Of a stretch of 13,867 nt of DNA, positions 1 to 8,051 are shown one piece after another. How positions within the stretch are numbered: position 1 is the first letter of the stretch; every line of letters starts with the position of its first letter. The DNA comes from Conidiobolus incongruus B7586 (lineage: Eukaryota > Entomophthoromycota > Entomophthoromycetes > Entomophthorales > Conidiobolaceae). Both the position numbers and the translations under genes were made by a program. The stretch is taken from contig JNEM01010880.1 of assembly GCA_000697335.1 (NCBI GenBank), positions 1 through 13,867 of the forward strand, written 5' to 3'. The notes below the pieces were generated by a model. It made no database searches. It was not told the origin of the DNA and saw only the letters and a list, made by a program, of their open reading frames with translations.

Positions 1-250
1 ATATTAGCTTGCAAAAATAAATCATAAAATTATAATTACATATATTTTTATCAATAATTGTTAGTTTTAATTAAATAATTGAAATTAAAATATATAATAA
101 ACTTATATTATTTATTTATAATTAAATATATTTAATTTAATTATATTAACTTTTAGTTGATATATTAAAATTTAAACTTAATTTAAAATAAATTATAAAT
201 TTATATATTTTAGTTATAAAAAAGAAAATAAAACATAATATATTTATCTT
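1..250 (+). repeat. Left terminal inverted repeat arm
   Basis: Positions 1-20 pair perfectly with 1535-1554, and 21-44 match at 18 of 24 positions. Positions 111-210 align without gaps to the reverse complement of 1341-1440 with scattered substitutions, many of them G/A or C/T. The inner limit near 250 is approximate because both arms dissolve into AT-rich sequence. Confidence 0.75.
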
Positions 251-1304
251 TTGTTTTTCTAACTTCCTTAAGTTTATAAGGTATAAAGTTAACTAACTTT
301 TTATATTAAGAAAGATTAATTTTGTTTGAAGCTTAAATATATTTTTAAAGCTTTTTTAAATTTTTTATTGGTAGGAAAGTTTTAGCTATTTTTTTTAATT
401 AATCCTAAAGGTATTTAATTAGATTAAAGTTAAAAGATTAAAAAACTACTTTATAACTATTATTTTATTATTTTTGAATTATTTGGTAATAGAAATAATA
501 ATATAACAAAGGATATTATCTTATTAGAGAATAATATTTGATTTATTTAACCTATATTATTCAATAATTTTTTTAATCTATTATCTAGAATATTTTATTA
601 TATCTCAATATTAATTCCCTTATTAACTTTATAAAGATACCTTATATTAAAAGATAATATGTATTTTTAAATTATAATTAACTTATTATTATATTTCTAA
701 GTTAAAATAATATAATGGTTATTAAGTAGTTTTTTGTTTTTTTTAAAATATCAAGCTTTTTTATTAAATTTATTAAAATATATTTTTGTTTTATCAAATT
801 AAAAAACCTTACTCTAATTAGTTTTAGTTTAACTTTAGTGGTGATATTTAAATTCTTATTTAATTTTATAATGAGACTTTTTTAATTAAAAGTGTTTTTT
901 TTAAAGCATAAGTAATAATTATTATAATATAAAGTATATATAATAATATTAATATTAATTAATATTCTTATATAGTTTTGTAATTTTTTTATATTTCTAT
1001 AATAATGTTACATTTATTTATATTAACTAACCTATAAAAATACTTTTTATCATATTAATCTATAATTTTAATATATTTAAGTTTTAGTTTAAATGTTCTT
1101 TTAATATTATTTTTGGTAACTTTAATAATAATTGATTAATTAACATAGTAATTTTAATAATCTTATAAGTTGATTTAATTTATTATTAAGTTAATCAATA
1201 TATAAATAGATTTTTTTAAAAAAAGATTTAAGTATTATAATAATAATTTTAAAATAACAGCTTAATCATTTTATAATATATAAATAAAATAAAATAAGAA
1301 AATA

Positions 1305-1554
1305 TATATAAGTTTTGTTATTTATATCCCTTTAATTAATAAACATATAAATTTATAACTTACTTTAGTTAAATTTTAAGTTTTGATATATTAACCAATA
1401 GTTAATGAAATATAATCAAATATAGTTAATTATAATCAACCAATATAGGTAAATTATAAATCTTAATTTAAATTCATTTAATAAAAAGTTATTTAAGATA
1501 TAAATAAATATATAAATAATTTTAATTTTAAAACTTATTTTTGCAAGCTAATAT
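1305..1554 (-). repeat. Right terminal inverted repeat arm
   Basis: Partner of the arm at 1-250, ending in ttatttttgcaagctaatat. The offset between the arms changes by only 4 nt over the first 110 bp, so few indels have accumulated. This arm keeps G or C at several positions where the left arm has A or T (for example around 1411-1440). Confidence 0.75.
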
Positions 1555-2625
1555 ATATAAAGTTAATTTATAAAATAGATTATTTTATTTTAAACTAAAA
1601 TTTTGATTTATATTTTAATAAAGAATTATGCAAAAATATTTATAATTCATTAATAAAAGTAAATAAGTTATAATTTTTATTTTTTAGGTAAATTTTATTA
1701 AATTTTGTTTAGCTATATCTATTTTGATTATTTAAACTTAATTAAGCTTTAAGGAATTTATTTTATATTTTTATTAATTGATCTAAATTTATAATTTTTT
1801 TAATATATTTATATAACTATTATTAAAATATTTTAAAAATTTTTTTAATTAATATAAAAAATATTTTTTAATTAATTAAAAATAAAAAGAATAATAATAA
1901 ATATTAGTTTTTGCAATTTTAATAGGTTTTAAATAATTTTTTTCTTTGTAAAATAAATTAGCAAATAATAAATAGTTAATTTAGACAAAATATTCAATTA
2001 AAAATTTATTTATAATTTTAAAAATCTTTAAAAAATTTACAATTATATTCTATTAATATTGAATTTAAAATTTAATAAATATTATTTAAAATATATATAA
2101 TTGAATTAAATAATAATTTTTCAAAAGTTAATTTTTAATATGCAATATACTTTATTATTTATTATATATTTAATTTTTTTTTAAAATTAATAATATATTT
2201 AAAATTATTAAAAATTAAAAAATTTTCCATTTTTTTAACTCTAAGGTAATAATATGAAATTGAGATAATTATACAAAGTTAATATTATTAAATAATATAA
2301 TTAATATAAAAAACTAAAAACATTTATTTGATATTATTAATTTTAATATAATTAAAAATTTTTAATATTATATATTAATAATTAATTTAGATTTAATTAA
2401 AAAATAAAAAAATAAGTAATTTAAATATATTTAAGATGATTTTGATAATTAATTAAATATTAATTAATGGTATTAATAATGTATATATTATAAAAAAAAT
2501 ATAACACTTAATATAATATACTTAATTTTTTATAGCTTTAATTTCAATTAATAATAATAAATTATTAATTTTTAAAATGAATAATTAAATTAGATTTTTT
2601 AAAAAAATTTATTTAAAATATCAAA
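1555..2625. other. AT-rich CpG-free spacer, no gene seen
   Basis: No open frame of useful length, RNA gene or convincing repeat is visible. It holds the 3' flank of the minus-strand CRAL-TRIO gene, so part of it should be 3' UTR. AATAAA-like words are too common here to pick a polyadenylation site. Like the transposon to its left it contains no CG dinucleotide, which suggests more old, methylation-decayed repeat sequence. Confidence 0.6.
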
Positions 2626-3810
2626 TTAGGGAAAATAAGCATCGTCAAAATTGGTAATAAATCCTCTGCGATGGTAAATAGAAGGACTCCAATTATAAGG
2701 TGCCAATTCCCTATAATTTTTAGCCAAAGCTTCTGCAAGCTCGTCGCGCTCTCTCTCAACATGTAACCCTTCGAGCCACTCCTGAGTTTTATCAAGGAAT
2801 GCGTACGCTAAAGCTTTGCGCTGAATTTGGAGCTTTTCATAAACTGAATCACGCGGCTTCACTGCGGTTTCCTGTCTCGTTGGCATCTTGTAGTTATACT
2901 CGAATTTGTTAATACCTCCTAGACGGATTGGAAGTTGTTCCTTGGCAATGAATTTGAGAAGATCATCTTGGGATGGGAATTGAATCTTGTCTTTGACAAC
3001 AGGATCGAGAAATGTGCAAACGACGTTCCAAATACCTAATTCCAGATACAATTAATAATGAATATAACTATAATTGATTAATGACATACCACTAAAGATC
3101 CAAGGTGCATTAATAATCAAAATCCTACTCAAACACTCCGGATAATTGTTAGCTAAAATATTTGCAGCGAATTTCAAATTGGTATAATCCACATTACTCA
3201 AAGAAAGTCCTTTCAAGTCGATTATACCAGTAATTTTCTTCTCACCCAAAAGTAAGTACCCTTGAGACATAATATACATGATAAATTTTGAGAATTTTTC
3301 AATTGGGGATTCTTTGGGTTTATGGAATCTGGCATTCAGATATAATATGGCATTACCCTCTCGATCGTGACCATGGTAGTAAAGTTCTCCAGATTCCAAA
3401 GGGTATTGAATGAGTTCGCATTCGCCAGCTTGGTGAACGTCGTGCATACCCATATCATGAAAGAACTTGATACTGTCATAAATCATATGAAATGCAGCTT
3501 TAGAATTGTACTTTCTCGCTCTCAAGTATCGGATAATCATATTATCGGGATGATCTACCATAATGTCTTTCATCAACTCCTGTTCCAATTCATCATACGT
3601 AAAGGTCTCAGATTCGTGATTTTTGCCTCGGGATAGGAATCCTGTAGCTCCAGCCAGCCAGCCACCGGAAGCTTTCGGATCAGTTTTGATGTAACTATTG
3701 CGCTCTGCATCAGTCTTTATTTGGAAGATGTATTGGTAGATTTCTTTCAGTCCCTTTATATCTTTATCAGATAGATCTTGAAGTAATGCTTTTCTACATC
3801 CTTTATCCAT
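2626..3810 (-). CDS. Sec14-like CRAL-TRIO lipid-transfer protein, two exons
   Basis: Exons are 3090-3810 and 2626-3035, giving 376 residues. CRAL-TRIO proteins bind one lipid (phosphatidylinositol, phosphatidylcholine, sterol or similar) in a pocket, and in fungi couple lipid exchange to trafficking and signalling. Visible parts are an N-terminal helical region (about 15-35), a CRAL-TRIO N segment near 88-115 with IIRYLRARKYN, and the lipid-binding domain about 130-290. The domain holds the hallmark GIIDLKGLSLSNVD (195-208), YPECLSRILIINAPW (223-237), FLDPVV (249-254) and LPIRLGG (275-281). A helical tail follows, with RERDELAEALAKNYRELAPY at 335-354. No signal peptide or membrane segment is seen, so it is probably cytosolic or peripheral. 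The ATG at 3808-3810 is the first in frame and sits 77 nt below a TATA-like box. Its paralog lies at 10721-12037. The architecture recalls fungal Csr1/Sfh2-type Sec14 homologs; the ligand is unknown. Confidence 0.93.
3036..3089 (-). other. 54-nt intron in CRAL-TRIO gene
   Basis: The donor is GTATGT and the acceptor is GAATTAG, in phase 1. Splicing restores the conserved run NAPWIFSG-IWNVVCTFLDP across the junction. Unspliced, the frame ends after 12 further codons. An attaatt branch-like word lies near the 3' end. Confidence 0.93.
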
Positions 3811-3886
3811 TGTAAATTGAATTTTAATTTATCAACCGATATACTATTCTTTATTGATTATTAACTGAATATCACCATCATAATAG

Positions 3887-3898
3887 CTTTTTATATAA
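3887..3898 (-). promoter_or_regulatory. TATA-like box of CRAL-TRIO gene
   Basis: On the minus strand it reads TATATAAAAAGC, 77-88 nt before the start codon. It fits the TATAWAAR consensus, and the paralog has an 11/12 match at nearly the same spacing (12121-12132). In such AT-rich DNA, conservation between paralogs is the main argument. Confidence 0.4.
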
Positions 3899-4053
3899 TT
3901 AATTATTTAATGTAATTTGAATTGAATATAATGTATTAAATTATTAAAATTTTAAACCAAAGAGATTCAATTCATTAAAATCTAATTAAATACATCAAAT
4001 TTTAACTTGCATAAATTATAAATTTATTCTTCACCTCTATTAAACGACTTGGG

Positions 4054-4209
4054 TTATATTGGATTCAAAGATTTTGGGAGTATTTCAATGGAATTGGATA
4101 ATTTGTTAATTTGATTATATAATATTTGAATATTATCATTATTATTATTATTGTTAGAGTTTGTTTCTTTGCCAATTATAGGGTAATATTTTATTATTAA
4201 TTCATTATA
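4054..4209 (-). other. Coding-like ORF fragment, unidentified
   Basis: A 51-codon open stretch with no ATG. It encodes six consecutive Asn (codons from about 4120 to 4140) and then a hydrophobic heptad-like segment, NIQILYNQINKLSNSIEIL, ending in PKSLNPI and a TAA stop. Local GC is slightly higher than in the flanks. There is no YAG acceptor inside it on the minus strand (only an AAG), so it cannot easily be a terminal exon. It could be a gene relic or chance; I do not recognise a family. Confidence 0.15.
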
Positions 4210-4245
4210 TTATAAATAATAATGATAATAATAAATAATAAATAA
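4133..4245. repeat. Inverted ATT/AAT triplet repeats
   Basis: A left ATT-rich run (about 4133-4156, interrupted by one tcatt) and a right AAT-rich run (about 4215-4245, interrupted by gat) are near reverse complements about 60 nt apart. They could fold as a hairpin in single-stranded form. They are most simply microsatellites. Confidence 0.5.
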
Positions 4246-4677
4246 TAATTATTTTTCAACAAATTCTATGCAAATAATATTTAATAATAAATTTTAAAAA
4301 TCAAAACACGTGAAATTAATTCAATTTAATATATCTCTATAATTAAATGCTTATAAAAAATTAAATAGAATGTCTTTAATAAATAGAAGTTATTTTTACA
4401 AAAGAAAAAAAATGTTTTTATTTGGAATCGATTATCACCGCATATTTAGTATGATTATGTAGAGTGATTTTGTATGATGGAAATAACAGTGATTATTATG
4501 AATCCTTGTTTATTGAATTGATTGTTGACATGATTGTGAGTGTTATTTAGTTTACATATACTTGGAAATTTAATGTTTGATATCTAATAGCGGAATATAA
4601 CAAGCTATTTTAAATTTAATATTTATTCATTTTATTAATCTGAATATTTAATAATTAACTTTACACCAGTATCAAAT

Positions 4678-4975
4678 ACTATGACTCTTGGTTATCAATT
4701 AAAAATCAGTAATATCTATATAATGATCTGATGTATATGGATTTAATAAATGTTAAATTCTAACTTTAACTAGATGAAAATTGATATATTTTGTAACTTG
4801 AAATCTGCTAACTTTACGCTTTAGTACATTTTAACAACTCAAAAAAATAATAAACCACAATTGATGTAGCATGAACTTTAAGATCAACTTTAATCTTATA
4901 GGAACGTCTTATTCAAATAATCTATCAACCAATTTTCAAATTTTACCGATTTTTGTTATAGCCAAGAATCATAGT
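4678..4975. mobile_element. MITE-like element with about 35-bp TIRs
   Basis: The left end is actatgactcttggttat at 4678-4695. The reverse complement of the right end is actatgattcttggctat at 4958-4975. They match at 16 of 18 positions, with both differences transitions. After a small indel, the arms match again at aaaaatc(a/g)gtaa, so each arm is about 35 bp. The 298-bp length and absence of coding sequence fit a non-autonomous DNA transposon. The flanks suggest a TA target (TA on the left, TT on the right), but no clean duplication is seen. The superfamily is not assigned, and it shares no end sequence with the element at 1-1554. Confidence 0.65.
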
Positions 4976-5277
4976 TCATTAAAATTTCAAAAAAATACAA
5001 TTTATTTTAATTGCGATTAATAACATAATGAAATAGCTATTAAATAAAAAGATATTTTTAATAATCTATCAAAATTATACACAATATAGTATTATAACAA
5101 ATTATTTAATGATTCATTATATTTCAAATATTTTGATACTTTGAACCAATTATCCAATCAAAAGTTGGATTAAATAACTAATTGAATAATTAGCTTTATA
5201 TATTCTATAAATTTACAAAATATTACCTTACATAGTCTGAATTTTAAATAACTTATAAAGGTATATTTCAATTTGAA

Positions 5278-5299
5278 ATATATATATATATATATATAT
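5278..5299. repeat. (AT)11 microsatellite
   Basis: An uninterrupted 22-nt alternating AT tract, likely polymorphic between strains. Confidence 0.9.
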
Positions 5300-5580
5300 T
5301 GAATTAAAAGTATATGAGAATATAAAAAACTATATCATTTTATTCAATCCATATGATGAAAAAATTACAATGCAACATTATTAATCTCTAATTCAATATA
5401 TTAATTAAATTCCAAACTATGATAGTAATCATAATAATAGCAACAATCATATTAACACTAGTAATTTTTGATTCATAATTTTTAAATATATAATATTAAT
5501 AATAGTAATATTGATTTCACTTATTAAAAATTAAAAATTAAAAAATAATAATATTTTTTCATCTAATAAATTATTTCTAG

Positions 5581-5640
5581 AACTATCCTTTATTAATAAC
5601 TCGAAGTATCCTTTATGAATAACTCGAACTATCCTATAAT
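5581..5640. repeat. 23-bp tandem repeat, about 2.6 copies
   Basis: Units lie at 5581-5603 and 5604-5626 (21 of 23 identical), with a partial third at 5627-5640. The core is (a/g)tatccttta followed by ataactcg. It carries two of the few CG dinucleotides in this spacer. Function is unknown; it could be a degraded minisatellite. Confidence 0.85.
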
Positions 5641-6256
5641 TTTTAAAATTTATTAATTATTTAATATTATATTATTACTCTCTAAATAAATATTGTAAAT
5701 TTAAAACAAAATATATCGATCATATGAAATAATATTAAAGGATTTATATTAATTACAATACAAATTCATTATTATTAAAAATTGGTGAATTAAGTTGAAT
5801 TAGTTATTGAAAAAAAACAATGATGATATCAGTCTTGGTATTAATTTATTAAGGGTTGCGGATTTATTATTAGAGAAATTCGATTTACTAATTTGCTAAA
5901 AATGGATTTGATATTTTTTACCAAATATTTATAAATATGTAATATCTAATTTTGTCAATGATTGGACAACCTCATGAAACTTAATGAAACTCTTACTATT
6001 GGTTTGACTGTTTCAATTGACCAATTAGAAAATTGAATGAAATCAAATTTCCCTAAATGATCAAAGGATAAGCTTTTAGGATTTAATAATGGAATGGAAT
6101 TTTGGTTAGAATATTAGGACTAATTCAAAGGTTGACCTTAAAACTCTTGGATCGCTTTTGTTAATCAATTATTAACTATCTCTAATTGTTTTTCTGTTAT
6201 TTGCTCCTTTTTTTACACAGTGTTTTAATTTATAAATATTATTATAGTTTAACAAA

Positions 6257-6786
6257 ATGTAAAAATGAAAAAAAAATATTAAACAAATTTGTAATTTGTA
6301 TTAATTGGATTATTTAGGTCATATAACAATGCAGGAGGTGCTGGAGTAAGCAAAACTCAACACATTCAACAACAGGTAGACGAAGTCGTCGGGATTATGC
6401 AAGAAAATATCGATAAAGTTATGGAACGTCAGGAAGGTTTGGAAACTTTGAACGATAAAGCAGGTACTATAAATACATTTAACTACTGACAATTGTAAAT
6501 AGATATTGATGATGATTAGATAATTTAAACCAAAATGCTATGCACTTCAAAAGAGGGGCTAACCAAGTCAGAAAGAGAATGTGGTACAAGGATATGAAAT
6601 ACAAAATTATTATCGGTTTAGTTGTCTTGGCTATTTTATTAGCTATTATCCGTAAGTTTATAATTTCCATTTTAATTTTTATCTCTAACACCTTATTATT
6701 TAGTTCCACTTGTAATTAAGAGCAAACCTGCAGACCAACAAACTTCTTCTAACAATACCAATACCTCTGGTGAACAGAAACCGTAA
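6257..6786 (+). CDS. SNC1: R-SNARE, synaptobrevin/VAMP (Snc1-like), four exons
   Basis: Exons are 6257-6258, 6318-6463, 6520-6651 and 6704-6786, giving 120 residues. It is a tail-anchored vesicle SNARE that pairs with plasma-membrane or endosomal Q-SNAREs in exocytosis and recycling. Visible parts are a short Gly/Asn N-terminus (MSYNNAGGAG), an R-SNARE motif about 16-75 with VDEVVGIMQENIDKVMER and the zero-layer Arg38, the conserved FKRGANQVRKRMWYKDMK (59-76), and a membrane span KIIIGLVVLAILLAIIL (about 78-94). A hydrophilic lumenal tail of about 20-25 residues follows, with two N-glycosylation sequons (N110-N-T, N113-T-S). Exons 2-4 are secure. The start is inferred: AT at 6257-6258 joins G at 6318 to make ATG TCA. 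No longer N-terminal exon was found. Length matches fungal Snc proteins. Subfamily assignment to Snc1/2 is by motif similarity only. Confidence 0.9.
6259..6317 (+). other. 59-nt intron splitting the R-SNARE start codon
   Basis: The donor is GTAAAA, directly after aacaaaAT, and the acceptor is TTATTTAG. An attaatt branch-like word lies about 20 nt from the 3' end. Without splicing, the ATG at 6257 meets TAA as its second codon. The acceptor is well supported because the SNARE frame is open and continuous from 6318. The donor is inferred from the frame and the fungal-style start context. Confidence 0.6.
6464..6519 (+). other. 56-nt intron 2 of R-SNARE gene
   Basis: The donor is GTACTA and the acceptor GATTAG, in phase 1, with a good branch-like tactgac at 6484-6490. 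Splicing restores NDKA-DNLNQNA. An earlier AG at 6501-6502 would lead to an in-frame stop five codons on. Confidence 0.92.
6652..6703 (+). other. 52-nt intron 3 of R-SNARE gene
   Basis: The donor is GTAAGT and the acceptor ATTTAG, in phase 1, with a ctaac branch-like word in tctctaacacc. Splicing joins the membrane span as AII-LPLVIKSKP. Confidence 0.93.
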
Positions 6787-8051
6787 TCCATTCACCCCTT
6801 TGAAAACTTATCACACGCGATATTGTATATCTCTTAAATATGTTGGATTTATTATTATGAAACAGAAAACTGCTATATTTTTTTGGTTGTTTAGTATATA
6901 TTTTATAAGAGATATATTTATTACTAATATATGTTGTTGAATTTGAATCGAATATATTTGAATTTTTTTTGGTTATTTTTTTATGTTGAACTCAATACAA
7001 AGAACTTAATATTTTTTATCTTTTCGTTTTTATTTTTAATTAATACATACTATATGTTATAATCAAAATAATTTTGAGATATACTTATATTTTTATATTC
7101 GCTTAATAATATATTTTGTTTTATTTTATTTTTTTATATGATTCTTTTGATGTCAGTACTTTCAACCTTAATATCATTATAATGAACATTAAATATTTAT
7201 AATTTTAAGCTATTGAATCTTAAATTGACCCTTTTCAATATCGTTTATTTCTCCCTTTACAGTATTCAATTTATAGTTCTTTTATCAAAATTAAAATAAT
7301 CAACCCTTAAATTAAAGGTTGATATTAAGTACTATTGAATTTTATTAATTTTAAAATGTCAAGGAGAATCATGATGATTTTATATAAATAAGGTATTGAA
7401 TTTGCTATGTTGATATGACTCTTTATTTAGAATTGATCTACTTTAAAAATTCAATTTTTGCAATAAATTATAAAATATAAATTGATTAAATATTTAAATT
7501 TTATAGTATTGAATTATATTTCTGTAACCATAAACTTAATGATCTAACTTACAAATCATATAATGAAATATGATATAATCCATTTAACCATAATTCGTAA
7601 TAATTAATTTTAACAAATTATTTAAAAATGCATCAGTAATATATTCATATTAAATGTGTGTTGGCAAATTAAATAATAAAAGATATAATAATGAAAATAT
7701 ATTTGAGATGATTGTTTAAAGATATTGATTAATACAATAAATATCTATTTAATATTTTGAAAATTAGTGCAAAAAAAAATTATAAAAATATTAAAATTTG
7801 AGTGAATTAAAGTATAATATAAAAAAATTCCCATAATTTACTTTTTTCCAAAATTTGTTTTATAATGTCATAAGCTTGTAATCTTCAAAAAAAAATATTT
7901 GTAAATTATTAATATCTACTTAAAATATAATTAAAATTTATTGAATAATTATTCAATTAGAATCAATTATTATAATTTAAATTGTTACAAAGTTCTGAAA
8001 AAAATTTTTAAATTGATAATTTTTACTTTGATTCATAAATTTTAATTAAAA
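6787..8051. other. Spacer between R-SNARE and U1A-like genes
   Basis: It holds the 3' UTR of the upstream gene and the promoter of the downstream one. A small hairpin (atcaacc at 7299, ggttgat at about 7317) is present. I see no ORF, tRNA or element with terminal repeats. Confidence 0.6.
6826..6916 (+). other. Inverted repeat in R-SNARE 3' UTR
   Basis: Tatatctctta at 6826-6836 is the exact reverse complement of taagagatata at 6906-6916, giving an 11-bp stem around a 69-nt loop, starting 40 nt after the stop codon. It may be a 3' UTR structure or an end-of-transcript signal. In AT-rich DNA, chance is possible. Confidence 0.35.

Larger units (their letters stand above)
1..1554. mobile_element. 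Decayed long-TIR DNA transposon, Tc1/mariner-like
   Basis: The outer 20 bp, atattagcttgcaaaaataa, recur as a perfect reverse complement at 1535-1554. Homology between the arms continues inward with substitutions and a few indels to roughly 250 bp on each side. If the target duplication is TA (2-3 and 1552-1553), the element proper starts TTAGCTTGC and ends GCAAGCTAA at 4-1551. Family knowledge: a length near 1.55 kb, long inverted arms and a TA target fit Tc1/mariner elements such as Tc3 or Minos. The core between the arms is about 1.05 kb, the size of a Tc1-type transposase gene, but all frames are full of stops. A weak peptide trace (KP, then SGDI, around 804-848) lies where such transposases carry a KP...GGGS segment; this is speculative. 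The TIR structure is firm and the superfamily is inferred. The left target site touches the window edge. Confidence 0.75.
3811..6256. other. Divergent intergenic region
   Basis: The spacer lies between the minus-strand CRAL-TRIO gene and the plus-strand R-SNARE gene, so it holds the promoters of both. Apart from the repeats and elements listed separately, I see no gene. By eye it has about 16 CG dinucleotides, against none in 1-2641. Positions 5820-6180 are noticeably less AT-rich, which may reflect the R-SNARE promoter or a transcribed leader. Confidence 0.6.

Noticed and set aside
1901-1934. Sequence atattagtttttgcaatttt resembling the transposon end at 1-20
   Set aside because: Similarity needs several indels and no inverted partner was found nearby; the base composition alone can produce it.
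2613-2795. Second minus-strand frame at the 3' end of the first CRAL-TRIO gene
   Set aside because: The frame encoding the conserved tail (ELAPY...) is the real one; this is its out-of-frame neighbour.
3367-3636. Plus-strand open frame of 89 codons opposite the first CRAL-TRIO gene
   Set aside because: It is an antisense shadow of exon 1 with no recognisable protein character.
4430-4478. Short plus-strand frame starting ATG TTT TTA TTT GGA
   Set aside because: Only 16 codons before a stop, no splice sites in support and no recognisable motif.
5955-6113. Minus-strand 52-codon open stretch with protein-like composition
   Set aside because: It has no ATG, no usable acceptor and a stop just upstream. 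It lies in the less AT-rich leader region of the R-SNARE gene, so chance is the simpler view.
6479-6709. Minus-strand 76-codon frame opposite R-SNARE exons 2-4
   Set aside because: It overlaps clear SNARE exons and introns on the other strand and shows no family motif.
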